DNA from: Perognathus longimembris pacificus
Lineage: Eukaryota > Chordata > Mammalia > Rodentia > Heteromyidae
DNA: 64,000 nucleotides
Reading direction: 5' to 3'
NCBI RefSeq assembly: GCF_023159225.1
Contig: NC_063162.1
Coordinates: 87,263,438-87,327,437, forward strand
The first letter of the stretch is position 1; every line of letters starts with the position of its first letter. The translations under genes were made by a program, and so were the position numbers. The notes under the pieces were generated by a model that was not told the DNA's origin, did not search any database, and saw nothing but the letters and a program-made list of their open reading frames with translations. Of this stretch, positions 1 to 11,898 are shown piece by piece.

Positions 1-1094
1 AGTCAGAGTAACCAGCAGTAGTGGAAATCAGATGGGTGAGGATTGGAGTTGGTTGCCAGGATCATGAGAAATTATGGGGGTGAAGAAATGTTGTTGATTA
101 GAATGGTGGTTCCATAGATTTACACAATCATTCCAAATTCTTCAAATACACTTAAACAGGAGTATGAGACATAAACCTCAATAAAGATGGTTAAGCTAAG
201 GTGTTGATAGCGACATCATACTTGGCATAATGCATAGAGTATTTTAACTATGCCATTGACTTTTCTCTGATCTCATGTTTTCCTCTCAAAACTGTGGTCA
301 TTTTGTCACTGTTCCCCTGCCACTTGTCCAAGAAGACAGATGGAACCACAAGCCAGTGTGCCACTGTGGAGATTGAACCATCTACTGTCCCCATTCCTAT
401 GAGCCAGTTACTTCTGTGCCTCAGGATATTTTATCAATGTCAGCGGCAAGCACGGGAACCATTTAGAACTTCAGTTATTACTTCTTCTTTAGTTACCAAG
501 AATTTACTAGGAAAACTACATATGCAAATAAAGTAATGCCTGAGAAATGCCAAGTGCTTTTCTAGTCTCCAGAAGGAAGTTTAGAGGATTTGTAGACTGA
601 GTGGGTTGAACTTACTGCAATATTCTGTACTTTAAAAAAAAGCCTAAAAATAAAACGTTGGCATTACAGTTGGTGTTCTGAGTCATATTTTAAATCCTGT
701 AAGCCTGCAGCTTAGAAAAATGCTATTTAGAAAACTCTAAACCACACATGAAATACATCTACATCTTGCCAGTTGTCTTGCCAGCTTCTTATTTCAGAGT
801 TTTATCCATGAGATGTCTAGGACTAGGATGGAAAGCCTGTGGGGCCACTAATATAGTGAGTTCCACATGGGACAAGACAGCAGCACTGCTTCTCACAGCC
901 CTTCCCCCCAAACTCTCTTTAAGCCTCTGCTCCAAGGTGGTAGAGGAACTCACTGAACCAACAACTTACTACATACAGACAACCTAGTTAAATAGAAACT
1001 AGAGACTACATCCATTTTACTTTCTTTTTCTTAATTAAAATAAAATAATTCTAGCAGTCTTTTTTGTTGATGTTGGCTATGCTGTTTGTGCATG

Positions 1095-1310
1095 GAAAAA
1101 TTTATTGGTCCATGCATTGGAATTTATTGAGAACCTATCCTAACACATGCCACAGATTTTGCTAGGCAGCAGGGTATAAAGTTCAAAACAAAAACAAAAA
1201 CAAAAACTCTGTGCCTTACAGAAACTTATTATTTAGCAAGGATGCAGACATGTAAACAAAATAGCCTCTTATAATAAAGTCAGTTGGGAAAATTTTGTGT
1301 GTGAACAGCC
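1095..1310 (+). repeat. Old mammalian repeat (MIR/L2 class), family uncertain
   Basis: TTTATTGAGAACCTATCC and GTTCAAAACAAAAAC resemble a common ancient mammalian repeat. The A/C-rich block is at about 1183-1207. Confidence 0.35.
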
Positions 1311-1640
1311 TGGTGTGCTCCAGCCAGAGGATTCTAGGAAGAATGGGTCCTCCCCACTGCAAGGTATAACCTGGGTGCTTCTGTGTCCATGATGGAATTT
1401 GGAGGTGGTTGCTTCAAAGGCTCTGAGGCAGGCTGTGGGTAATGCCAGTGAACTGGTATTATGGAAGGTGAAATGTGAGATGTGTAGTTATAGGAATTGA
1501 GGCTTGTGTTTAGCACAGAGTACCCAGGTTTCCTTTTATGTCAGTAGTCAATACTGTGATGTGTGTCTGTGCATGTGCACATGCTCGTGCAAATGAGTAC
1601 TGGGGTTTGAACTCAGGTACTCTTGTTTGACTTTTTTTTT

Positions 1641-1872
1641 TCCTGGTCCTGGTACTTGAACTCCAGGCCTGGGTACTATCCCTGAGCCTCTTTGTGTTCA
1701 AGGATAGTGCTCTATTACTTGAGCCACACCTCCACTTTCAGCTTTTTCTAAGTTTATTGGAGATAAGAGTCTCATGGACTTTCCTGCTCATGCTTGCTCT
1801 GAACCATGATCCTCAGATCTCAGCCTCCTGAGTAGCTAGGATTACAGGCATGAGCCACCAGCACCCAGCTCT
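1641..1872 (-). mobile_element. B1-dID-type dimeric SINE, minus strand
   Basis: Reverse complement of a tRNA-like right half (CCTGGTACTTGAACTCC...) joined to a 7SL-derived left half (CCTGAGTAGCTAGGATTACAG). Confidence 0.8.
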
Positions 1873-1875
1873 TGC

Positions 1876-2374
1876 TTACTTTTTTTGCTCAAGTCTGAGG
1901 CTCTACACTTGAGCCACATCTCTACCTCTGGCTGTTGCTGCTTCTCCTTCTCCTCCTTCTTCTTCCTCTTCCTCTTCCTCTTCTTCTTCTTCTTCTTCTT
2001 CTTCTTCTTCTTCTTCTTCTTCTTCTTCTTCTTCTTCTTCTTCTTCTTCTTCTTCTTCCTCTTCTGCTTCTCTTCTCCTTCCTTCCTTCCTTCCTTCCTT
2101 CCTTCCTTCCTTCCTTCCTTCCTTCCTTCCTTCCTTCCTTCCTTCTTTCCTTCCTTCTTCTCTTCTTCCTCCTCTTCCTCTTCCTCTTCCCTCCTTTTCT
2201 TCTTCCTCCCCCTCCTTCTCCTCCCCCTCTTATGCCTCCTCCCTTCTTTCTGCTGGCTAATTGCAAGTAAGAACCTTACAAATTTGTCTACCCAGGCTGG
2301 CCTCAAACCTTTAGATCTCTCTCAGTCTCCTGAGTAGCTAGGATTACAGGTATGAGCCACTAACTCCTGGCTTT
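1876..2374 (-). mobile_element. B1-dID-type SINE split by a pyrimidine microsatellite
   Basis: The right-half sequence (TTGCTCAAGTCTGAGG...) ends at about 1935 and the left half (CTGGCTAATTGCAAGTAAG...) resumes at about 2252. The (TTC)n/(TTCC)n tract sits in the linker between monomers. Confidence 0.75.
1938..2250 (+). repeat. (TTC)n and (TTCC)n polypyrimidine tract
   Basis: Nearly pure pyrimidine over about 300 bases. (TTC)n at about 1978-2058, (TTCC)n at about 2076-2153, then mixed. Long frames of Phe, Leu, Lys, Arg or Glu across it are artefacts. Confidence 0.97.
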
Positions 2375-2893
2375 CAATACTGTGATTTTAATAATCTGGA
2401 ACATTAAAAAAAAATAAAGGTTCAACCTAAATCCCAGGAAAGTTGAATCTTTGGGAAGAGGACCAGAGTATGTGTTTTCTTTAAAACGTGCAGCCAGATT
2501 ACCTAGTACTTGCAGTTAATGTCCATTGAAGCAATGCAAGCGTGTCATGACATGACTTGACACATTCAAATAGAGGACTAGAAAGCTTTGTATGACATGG
2601 TATTGCCTTGTCTATATTTACTTGGGCAGGTGCAAATAGATCACTCTCCTTTCCTTGATTCACAACACCTAAGGGGATAACTGTTAAACAAATAACAGGT
2701 TCCAGTTACAACCAGCAAACCCTGTTCTGGGAATCCACCTACCTATTAGTTGTGCCTGTATATTCATTACCACACTTCAGAACTGAAGGCTGACAAGGCT
2801 TTGCTTCCTAGTTACTTAAGGATCACTTAATGAAATATGGAATGTGTTTTATCTTTCCAGGTATCCCCTCTCTTGGTATAAAAGTGAGCTGTG

Positions 2894-3098
2894 GCTGGGG
2901 ATATGGCCTAGTGGCAAGAGTGCTGGCCTCGTATACATGAAGCCCTGGGTTCAATTCCCCAGCACCACATATATAGAAAAAAATGGCCAGAAGTGGCGCT
3001 GTGGTTCAAGTAGCAGAGTGCTAGCCTTGAGCAAAAGGAAGCCAGGGCAGTGCTCAGGCCTTGAGTCCAAGCCCCAGGAATGCCCCCCCCCCCAAAAA
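2894..3098 (+). mobile_element. IDL-Geo dimeric SINE with clean TSD
   Basis: Flanked by the 14-base duplication AAAAGTGAGCTGTG at 2880-2893 and 3099-3112. Both monomers are present, with a C-run and A-tail at the 3' end. Confidence 0.9.
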
Positions 3099-3517
3099 AA
3101 AAGTGAGCTGTGTCCCTGTCACAAATACCAGTAAAAACAACAGTTATATAAAAAACAATGGCAGTGAGTTTGAATCTTGGAAGAATGCAAAGCCAAAAAA
3201 AACATAAATTATCTGCTGCAGGTGAGGAGAGTATGAGGGCAGCTTCTGAGCAAAGGAAGCTAGTGAATTTTATTCAAGAATCTTATACATATTCATATAG
3301 TAAAGCACTTTGGAGGTGAGCACATTCCTGAGCATGCAAATTAAAATGTATATCACTGAGAATACTCAATTTAAGGTCATAGATCAAGAAGGAAAGATAG
3401 CAGACAGGAACACTTCTGGACATGCTTCAGAGTACTTCTGTGCTCACTTAGCATCCTTACTGGAAAAGATTTTTAGCCAAAAGAAGAGATGCTTTGAAAC
3501 TATGGGATACTTTTTGT

Positions 3518-3764
3518 TTGTGTCAGTCCTGGGCTTGAACTCAGCATTTAGGCACTGCCCTTGAGCTTTTGTGCTCAAGGCTAGCACTCCACACTTGAGC
3601 CACAGTTCCACTTCTGGCTTTTTTTTTGTAGCTAATTAGAGATAAGAATCTCACAGACTTTCTTTCCTGCCTCAGCTGTCTGGCTTCAAGCCATGAAGGA
3701 CCCTCAAGTCTCAAGCTCCTGAGTACCTAGGATTACAGGTGTGGGCCACTAGTACCAGGCTGAA
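3518..3764 (-). mobile_element. B1-dID-type dimeric SINE, minus strand
   Basis: Both halves are recognisable in reverse complement. An internal T-run marks the linker. Confidence 0.75.
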
Positions 3765-4127
3765 GCTATGTTAATACAGGAGTTTACCCCTAAAGGGCAC
3801 CTGCCTCACTGAGGTGCCAACAGTCAAACCTGCCAGGCCACTATACTCTACTCACATTAAGTTGCAAAGGAGAAAGCCTGCTAAACACTTAACAGAACCC
3901 TGATTGCCGCTTCTCTCAGTGATTCTGTTTGCTACAGAGAGAAGAGAATAAGGCAATGAAATGTTCCAGTCAAAATAAGAACTGCTGGATGCATTTTCCC
4001 CCTGAAAAGCTAGAGAAAATTCTTGCAGATAGGATTTTTTCCATTGGTTTAACGTAGAAGGAAAACCATCCCTGTAGAACCCATATGAAATACGCCATCA
4101 CCTCTTGCTTCAAGGTCTATCCAGCCA

Positions 4128-4341
4128 GGTGCCAGTGGCTCACACTCATAATCATGGCTCCTTGGGAGGCTGAGATCTGGGGATTTGGGCTTGGCAGGAA
4201 AGTCTGTGAGACTCTTCTCTCCACTTATCCAATAGAAATCTGAAAGTGGCACAATAGCTCAAATGGTAGAGCACCAGCCTTGGGCAAAAATAATAGACAG
4301 TGCCTAGGCGTTGAGTACACACACACATACACTTAAGCCCC

Positions 4342-4344
<3 letters not shown>
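4128..4344 (+). mobile_element. B1-dID-type dimeric SINE with (CA)n tail
   Basis: Starts GGTGCCAGTGGCTCAC, with the linker at about 4215-4240 and the tRNA-like half to AAGCCCCAG. A (CA)26 array follows directly. Confidence 0.75.

Positions 4345-4396
<52 letters not shown>
4345..4396 (+). repeat. (AC)26 microsatellite at a SINE tail
   Basis: Pure dinucleotide array directly after the SINE at 4128-4344. Confidence 0.97.
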
Positions 4397-4398
<2 letters not shown>

Positions 4399-4873
4399 TT
4401 CATACTTGGAGCCAGATTTCATGATTAAATAAGAGGACCATCAGGGAAATATGGGGATACAGTATCAGGCCTTTGACTATTTAGATCGGAACTGGAATAT
4501 TCTTTCTATTTTTGCAGAGGCATCTATCTAGTCACCTATTACTACAGTGACCAGTAACCAGATATGGGTGAGGGTTTGTGAAGTTTCCACCTAAAAGCAG
4601 GGATTTTTCACTTAGGGTCCTTAACTTCGATCATGGAACAAGAATTTCTGGATAAGTCATAATGGTAAGAAAACTTGGCAGAGCTTCATTGAGTAAATAA
4701 GCAAGTAAGCAAGCAGACAAAACAGACGAGCAGAAAGGAAGAGGCACAGTCTATAATAGAGTATGAGTGGTCTCAAAGAAAGAGACAGAGCTCTTTGGTA
4801 GCAGAGTTATTAATAAGATAAAGGCAGGGGAGTCCTACTTCAAAGTTAAAGGAAGAGCCTTTTCCGGCGGTGA

Positions 4874-5146
<273 letters not shown>

Positions 5147-5216
5147 AAGCACCGAGAACCAAGATGAGCAGGAAACTGTCCCAATAAACACATTTTGGAT
5201 TAAACAAACAAACGAA

Positions 5217-5432
5217 CGGGGCTGGGGATATGGCCTAGTGGCAAGAGTGCTTGCCTCGTATACATGAGGCCCTGAGTTCGATTCCCCAGCACCACATATA
5301 CAGAAAATGGCCAGAAGTGGCGCTGTGGCTCAAGTGGCAGAATGCTAGCCTTGAGCAAAAGGAAGCCAGGGACAGTGCTCAGGCCCTGAGGCCAAGGCCC
5401 AGGACTGGCCAAAAAAAAAAAAAAAAAAAAAA
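5217..5432 (+). mobile_element. IDL-Geo dimeric SINE
   Basis: The left tRNA-Ala-like monomer starts GGGGCTGGGGATATGGCC and holds the B-box-like GAGTTCGATTCCCC. The right monomer starts at AAATGGCCAGAAGTGGCG, followed by a 25-base poly(A). Few changes from other copies, so it is young. Confidence 0.9.
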
Positions 5433-5719
5433 AAAGTTAAAGGAAGATAGGTATTTTATCTTTGCTGTAATCACTCCTGGTATAAACATTTTTTGAGTTC
5501 CTAGAAGTTTTGGGAATTCTCCTCAGGGAAGAATGAGTCCTGCTATAAACAGATGCTTATCTTTGAGTTAAGGAAAGCATCCTTGTTGACTTTCTTAGAA
5601 GCAAAGATAGTGCCTCTGTGCTTCTAAATACCTTGTTTCTGGGTTGCCTTCACCAGACTTCATTTTTCCCAATTTATCTTGCCTCATTTCCCACTAAAGT
5701 GACTTTGGTCCCTAATCTT

Positions 5720-5760
5720 TTTTTTTTTTTTTTAAATTTCAAACTGATGTACAGAGAGGT
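5720..5760 (-). mobile_element. Minimal LINE-1 3'-end insertion (about 41 bp)
   Basis: Poly(T) then AAATTTCAAACTGATGTACA, the reverse complement of the L1 3' terminus. Flanked by GGTCCCTAATCTT (5707-5719) and GGTCCCTTAATCTT (5761-5774). Confidence 0.8.
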
Positions 5761-6255
5761 GGTCCCTTAATCTTAAGGGAAGTGGATGGATGAGTATCTC
5801 CTATATTTGCTTTAAGCTTAATTTTTTTAAATTCCTCACAGCTGTTTACCATGCCTCATTTTTCCCCCCCTAATCTATCCTGCCTCACATGAAATATCAT
5901 GCCTAGTATTCTAAGGTCTAAGCCTTGATCAAGAAATAAACAGCTCCTCAGAAAATCATGCCTTCCATCTGCACATGCTTCTGGAGCTTGTGTTGGAAAG
6001 GCTCAAGGAGTTGTGTTTGTCATTGTGGCTACAAGTCAGCAAAGACTATCATGGTAATTTCCATCTCAGCTGTTGGCGACTCCTTTTACCCAACACTGTG
6101 TTCCCATAACATGGTATTTAAAATATTTAACTCAGTGGTCATGCTATTTAATAATCCATAATAACATTTAAAAAATCTTAACCATATGTATAGTTCTACT
6201 GTAAAGACCAGAAGACATAAAAAAAGGAAATGCTGTGCTTAGTCCTTGTTACTTG

Positions 6256-6258
<3 letters not shown>

Positions 6259-6301
<43 letters not shown>
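6259..6301 (+). repeat. (AG)n microsatellite
   Basis: Pure AG repeats followed by a short degenerate purine run. Confidence 0.97.
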
Positions 6302-6306
<5 letters not shown>

Positions 6307-7495
6307 AAGAGAGTAGTCACGACAAGAGAGAAATCAAACATGTCGACACCCTGAACCACGTCAGATTGACTCTTGGGCAATGCCATGATCAGCTATAGGG
6401 CTAAATATCTTGGGGGAAGGAGTATGGACTGACTACAGTTAGATTGGTCAACAGCTCATTTGGGCCTCAGGATAGCTTATTAAGTTTTAGATAATTGACA
6501 TCTACCAAAACATAGAAAAATGGAATTAACTGTCTCACAAAGTGAGAAGTTGCCCATTGGAGAATAACTTGGCTTTATAGAAAGTGGGCAGACATGGAGT
6601 AAATGTTGACCAAATAGAAGTTACCATGGCAACATTGGGATGAAGCTTAACCAGATGAGTGCTGGTAGAATCAATGTTCTTTGCTGAGATGTGTACCAGG
6701 TACCAACGATTGTACTAGAAAGTCAGAACTTCAAATGAATAAGTAAAAAATGTAGCCGGGGGTGGGGGGTGGGGGAGTAGGGCCTACCTCAGTATAGATC
6801 CTGTGCTCAGCATAGTAAGACTTTGGGCTCCATCCCTAACCTACCTTCCTCCACCCAAAAAAAAGATAGATGGTCATTGCTTTTTTTTTTTTTTTCTACT
6901 TTCATTTTATTTTAAGTAATTAATTATATAAAGTCTTGAATATATTCTGAGTATACCAGTGTTAAAAATACAAAAAATTATTTAGAAAAGAGGAGGAGCT
7001 ATATGTAGCTTCCTGTCATTCTTTGAGAATTCTCTTGTGTCCTTTATTTTTCATTGTGTATTTTACATGTTTATGTACTTTTTTATTTAGCATCCTTTTC
7101 TTAACCATAAACATTTGGAAAGGCATTTGGTGTTAGCCATTTTCCTCACTGGTGTTGGTATTTATTACTTTTCTAAATTTTATAAAGTGAAAATTTTTAT
7201 CTGAAATAAGATTGAGTAAGAGAGGGTTTAACTGGAATGTGTATGTGTGGGAGGTAGGGCAGCTTAGAGGGAGCCCTAGGCAGACAGCAGGACACACTGC
7301 TGTGACTGGGAGCCTGGAATATGGCTAGAAGAAAGCCTCCCATGGTCTCCAACTTGTTTGCTTCTTTCTATCTCATTACCTCTGTATGTGGTGAGCTGGG
7401 CAGGAAGGAGACCATTTTCTAGGCTTATGCTGAGGTAGGACCAGGGGCACCCCTGCCAGCAGCTCATGGAGGGTATCCTGTGTTTGATGCTTCTT

Positions 7496-7726
7496 TTTTT
7501 TTTTTCCCCTTTGTCTTGGGGCCTAGGCACTGTCCCTGATCCTCTTTGTGCTCAAGGTTAGTGCCCTACCGGTTGAGCCACAGCGCCACCTCTGGCTGTT
7601 TCTAAGCAATTTATTGGAGATGAATCTCATGGACTTTCTGCCCATTCTGGCTTCTAATTGCAAACCTCAGATCTCACCTCCAGAGTAGATAGGATTACAG
7701 GTGTTTGCCACTGGCACCTGGCTTCT
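7496..7726 (-). mobile_element. B1-dID-type dimeric SINE, minus strand
   Basis: T-run, then tRNA-like half and 7SL-like half in reverse complement, ending GTTTGCCACTGGCACCTGGC. Confidence 0.75.
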
Positions 7727-7869
7727 TGGTGCTTCTATGCACATCTACTGGATCTTCTCTACAGCAGGTGCTCTTCCAAAGGAAGCCTTTTCATCACATC
7801 CATTCTAATGCCATGTGTGCCGAAGGCATACTACAGCTTATTTTAAATGTTAGTCTTTTCCTGGTTTTT

Positions 7870-8118
7870 CCTCTTTTTGGGGGTGGGGGGGTTGGGTGGG
7901 GCTTGAACTCAGGGCCTGGGTACAGACCCTGAGCTCTTTCATGCAAAGCTAGTACTTTACCACTTTAAGCCAAAGCTCTACTTCCATTTTTCTGGTGGTT
8001 AGTTGGAGATAGAGTCTCACAGATTTTCTTGCTCAGGCTGGTTTCAAACCAGTATCCTCAGATCTCACCCTTTGGAGTAGCTAGTATTACAGGCATGAGC
8101 CACCAGTGCCCAGTGCCT
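7870..8118 (-). mobile_element. B1-dID-type dimeric SINE, minus strand
   Basis: Same structure as its neighbour, with a G-rich start and the end GAGCCACCAGTGCCCAG. Confidence 0.75.
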
Positions 8119-9495
8119 TTATTTTTACTCTTCTCCTAAAACGAAGTCACTTTTTTGTTGTTGTTTTATCCTGTATTGGCTGAAGATAATGAACTTTTAA
8201 AAAACAAATTTCACAGTCATCCTCCCCCCTGAAGCAGGCAATCTATCACATTTTCCCAAAGAGTAAGGCAGAGGAGACCAAGATCCTTGCCCTGAAACCT
8301 GAAGTGGGGCCAAGTGATTTGGCCCAAATACTAGGTTTGGTAGGGAGGCTGTGAGTCAGAAGCGGGTGGGTCAAGCTAGAGTGATGTCAGAATAGAATGG
8401 GAGCAGAGCTGACAACTCAATAAAAGTCACAAGAGAACCAGAACCAGGAGGTAGGTGTACAGATGGCGAGGGACGGGCCTGGCATCATGTGTACTTCCCA
8501 ACCTTTACTCGAAGATTGTTATAAAGAATCATGTGATGCATATTTTCCTTTAATTGTTTAATGAAAGATGCATGTTTATAAAAACCAAACTCTATAAAGG
8601 TACGAGGAAGCCACTGAAAATTTCCTGGCTCCTCAGCCACATATCTCCCTGGGGAAAAAACTGACCTCTGGTCTGGTAGATCAAGGCATGGTGGCAGATA
8701 GGCTTCAAGGTCAAATTGCTGGTGAAGATGAGCTTTGGAGAAACCTTCCCATGTGAAAGCTTCATTGATTTGAATGGGAGTAGTTGGAATTTGCAGTGTA
8801 TGCCATGTCAACCAACCTAGGAGACCTGGGCTGATCTGGGACCACAGAGGGATCTGTCTAGATGCTGAACTTCATCTGGGATGCTGCTGTGTTCTGGAGC
8901 CAAGCTTGAAAGGAACTGTCCCCTTAAAGATGTACCCCCAGCTCTGTGCTTCAAGTACATTTCACCAAGTTCTCTCATCTGGCTGGGTACATGAGTGCAA
9001 GCTAAAACATGCTTATGGGAGGAAAAATAACCATAGTTTTAGGTAACTTCAAATAGCTTGTTTACAATTACCTTCTGAACACAACCTCTCAAAAGCTAGA
9101 ATTACTTTTGCTAGCTCTATTTATCTTGCACTTTGGACCGCCAACAATGGAATTAAGGCTTTTCAGTAGCATAGGTTGTCCCTTTGACTTGTGCTAGTTT
9201 GTATGAATATGTGTGTATCTATTTTAATCTGCATAGTGGTTTTTCTGATAATTTGAGTTTTGTAACTTAAAAAATATGTATCTAAGTCATTGCTAAATGT
9301 AAAGCAAGCATACGATCAAAGATCAAGCAATTATTTTGGAGTGAAGACCATTTTAACATCCATATTTGACTTGTTATTTTGTAAGGGTTTTAATTGGACC
9401 CATGATTACATATAAGTAGACTTTTAATTATCTGAGCTGATGCTGTCTTCTAATATAGAAGACAGCCTTTGAGATCATGGAAGACCTCAGGTTTC

Positions 9496-9596
9496 TTTTT
9501 TTTTCATTTTTTAAAATTTTATTGTCAGATTGATGTACAGAGAGGTTACAGTTTCATATGTTAGGCCTTGGGTACATTTTTTTTTTCAATTTTTTA
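9496..9596 (-). mobile_element. Very short LINE-1 3'-end insertion (about 100 bp)
   Basis: Reverse complement of the L1 terminus (GATGTACAGAGAGGTTACAG, CATATGTTAGGCCTTGG). Flanked by TCAGGTTTC at 9487-9495 and 9597-9605. Confidence 0.85.
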
Positions 9597-9939
9597 TCAG
9601 GTTTCATTTTTGAGTGTGATCGTCAACAGTGTCTCAAGTGAAGATGTGTTTGTGAGTCTCAGCATGACTAATATGGCTGCCATTTTTGACAGAACTTGTG
9701 GTAATTTGTGTATTTTTATCTGTTACAGTTGACTCTGATATTTGACTTTTACCATTTTATTCTTTTTTTTCCATTAGCTTATTAGATGCTAGTAGATAGC
9801 TTTGTGTGGTTGGTTCTGAAATGATAGACTCCCCTGTTGATACTAGTTTGCTCATTCATTTTCTGTAGAACATGTTGTTTTAAAGTGGTGTTGATAACCT
9901 TGCCACAACTCTGTTTTTGTGGGCTTCTGGTGGCTTAAC

Positions 9940-10127
9940 AATTCAGGATGATGAGATCAGAGTCATGGTGTAAAGTCAGCCCAGTCAGAAAAGTCTGTGA
10001 GACTTCTATTTCCAATTAACCAGCAAAAACCTAGAAGTAGAGGTGTGACTCAAGAAATAGAGGGCCAGTTTTGAACAACAACAACAAAACCAAGGGAAGT
10101 CCTGAGTTCAAACTCTAGTACCATTAC

Positions 10128-10130
<3 letters not shown>
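9940..10130 (+). mobile_element. Degenerate B1-dID-type SINE with (CA)n tail
   Basis: Recognisable AAAGTCTGTGAGACTTCTAT and right-half remnants, leading into (AC)n at 10131-10170. Confidence 0.6.
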
Positions 10131-10164
<34 letters not shown>

Positions 10165-10170
10165 ACACAC
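10131..10170 (+). repeat. (AC)n microsatellite at a SINE tail
   Basis: One interruption (CATAC) near its end. Confidence 0.95.
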
Positions 10171-10654
10171 TCCATTGTTGAAGATTTTGAGGTACTTTAA
10201 AAAATTGAGATATAGTTCACCTAACACAAAATTTACTTTTTTAGAATATATGCTAGTGGGTTTTCTTTTTGTATATTCACAACATTTTATGTCCATCACT
10301 ACTTAATTTCCATGGCCCACCCAAAGAAACCCCATACTTCTTCCTTTTTCCTGTCTCTAGGTCCTGGCAAATAATCTACTTTTTTTTTTCTTATAGGTTT
10401 TCTTATTCTGGATATTATGTAAATGCAATAATACAATATCTAGATTCCTTTACTGATGGTGTTCAGGGTTCATTCATATTGTAGCATGGCTCAGTATTTA
10501 GTTTATTTTCATGGCTGAATAAATTTCCATTTTATTGATATTTTACTTTTAATTTATCCACTACTGGTTAATTGACATTTGAGTTTTTCTCCATCTTGGC
10601 TATTAAGAATTCTACTGTTATGAACATTCCTCCAATAAAAGCTTTTGTGTGGAT

Positions 10655-10769
10655 AGTAGAGCTGTGACTCAAAGTGGTAGAGGGCTAGCCTTGAGCAAAA
10701 GAGCTCAGGGACAGTGCCTAGGCCCTGAGTACAACCCCTACTACCGACACCCCGCCCCCCAAAATAGAT
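10655..10769 (+). mobile_element. Lone right-monomer (tRNA-like) SINE with its own TSD
   Basis: Only the AGAGCTGTGACTCAAAG...GAGTACAACCCC monomer is present. It is flanked by TTTTGTGTGGAT at 10643-10654 and 10770-10781, so it inserted as a monomer into the old L1. Confidence 0.8.
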
Positions 10770-11162
10770 TTTTGTGTGGATGTATGTGTGGGAATTTATG
10801 TAAGTCATGTGTGGAAAGAATGTTGGAAATATATGTAGAATTGCTGGGTCATGTGGTAACTCCATGTTTAACATTTTAAGGAACTTCCTGATGGAAGCCT
10901 ACATTTTTACCAGAATGTACAAAGCTCCCAATGTCTCTATGTTCCCCATAACACTTGTTATTGTGTTATATAACTACTAATTTTTGAAGTTGCAGCCATC
11001 CTAGAGAGCATAAAACACTGTCGTTGTGTTGATTTGCATTTTCTTTATGGTAAATGAAATTGAGCATTTTCTTATCAGTGTTTTCTTTATCAGTGTCTTA
11101 TCAGTGTTGGAGAATTTTCTGCTATAATTGTTTTAGTGTTGAGTTGTTTGTTGTTATTGTTG

Positions 11163-11600
11163 TTATTTTGTCAGTCACAGGGCTTGAACTCAGTGCCTGG
11201 GCGCTGTGCTTGTTCTTTTGGCTTGTTAGTGCTCTGCCACTTTGAGCCACAGAACCACTTCCGCATTCCTTGTAGTTAATTGGACATAAGAATCTCAGGG
11301 GGGCTGGGGATATAGCCTAGTGGCAAGAGTGCCTGCCTCGGATACACGAGGCCCTAGGTTCGATTCCCCAGCACCACATATACAGAAAACGGCCAGAAGC
11401 GGCGCTGTGGCTCAAGTGGCAGAGTGCTAGCCTTGAGCGGGAAGAAGCCAGGGACAGTGCTCAGGCCCTGAGTCCAAGGCCCAGGACTGGCCAAAAAAAA
11501 AGAATCTCAGGGGCTTTGCCTAGCTGGCTTTGAACCACAATCCTCAGATCTCAGCCTCCTGAGTAGCAAGGATTACAGACATGAGCCACTGGCACTGGCT
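11163..11600 (-). mobile_element. B1-dID-type SINE, minus strand, interrupted by IDL-Geo
   Basis: Halves at 11163-11301 and 11514-11600 join when the nested element and one TSD copy are removed. Confidence 0.8.
11302..11500 (+). mobile_element. IDL-Geo SINE nested in an older antisense SINE
   Basis: Flanked by AGAATCTCAGGGG at 11289-11301 and 11501-11513. That sequence belongs to the older antisense SINE at 11163-11600, so the order of insertion is clear. Confidence 0.92.
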
Positions 11601-11690
11601 AATGTTGTTTTAAGTGTTCTGAATATTAGACCTTTATCAGACATCCAGCCAACAGATTTTTCCCCCCGTTCTGAGAGGTTTGCTTTAAAT

Positions 11691-11898
11691 TTTTTTTTTT
11701 TTAATGGCCATTCCTGGGGCTTGGACTCAGGGCCTGAGCACTGTCCCTGGCTTCCTTTTGCTCAAGGCTAGCACTCTGCCACTTGAGCCACAGCGCCACT
11801 TCTGGCCATTTTCTATATATGTGGTGCTGGGGAATTGAACCCAGGGCTTCATGTATACGAGTCAAGCGCTCTTGCCACTAGGCCATATCCCCAGCCCC
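11691..11898 (-). mobile_element. IDL-Geo SINE, minus strand
   Basis: A T-run, then the reverse complement of both monomers, ending CCATATCCCCAGCCCC. The duplication TTGCTTTAAA/T lies at about 11680-11690 and 11899-11909. It interrupts the old L1. Confidence 0.9.

Noticed and set aside
1842..2337. Overlapping frames of poly-Phe, poly-Leu, poly-Lys/Glu and poly-Arg
   Set aside because: They are translations of the (TTC)n/(TTCC)n microsatellite and have no real coding signature.
4342..4397. Possible repeat array resembling CRISPR
   Set aside because: Arrays here are pure di-, tri- or tetranucleotide microsatellites without unique spacers, in a mammalian genome.
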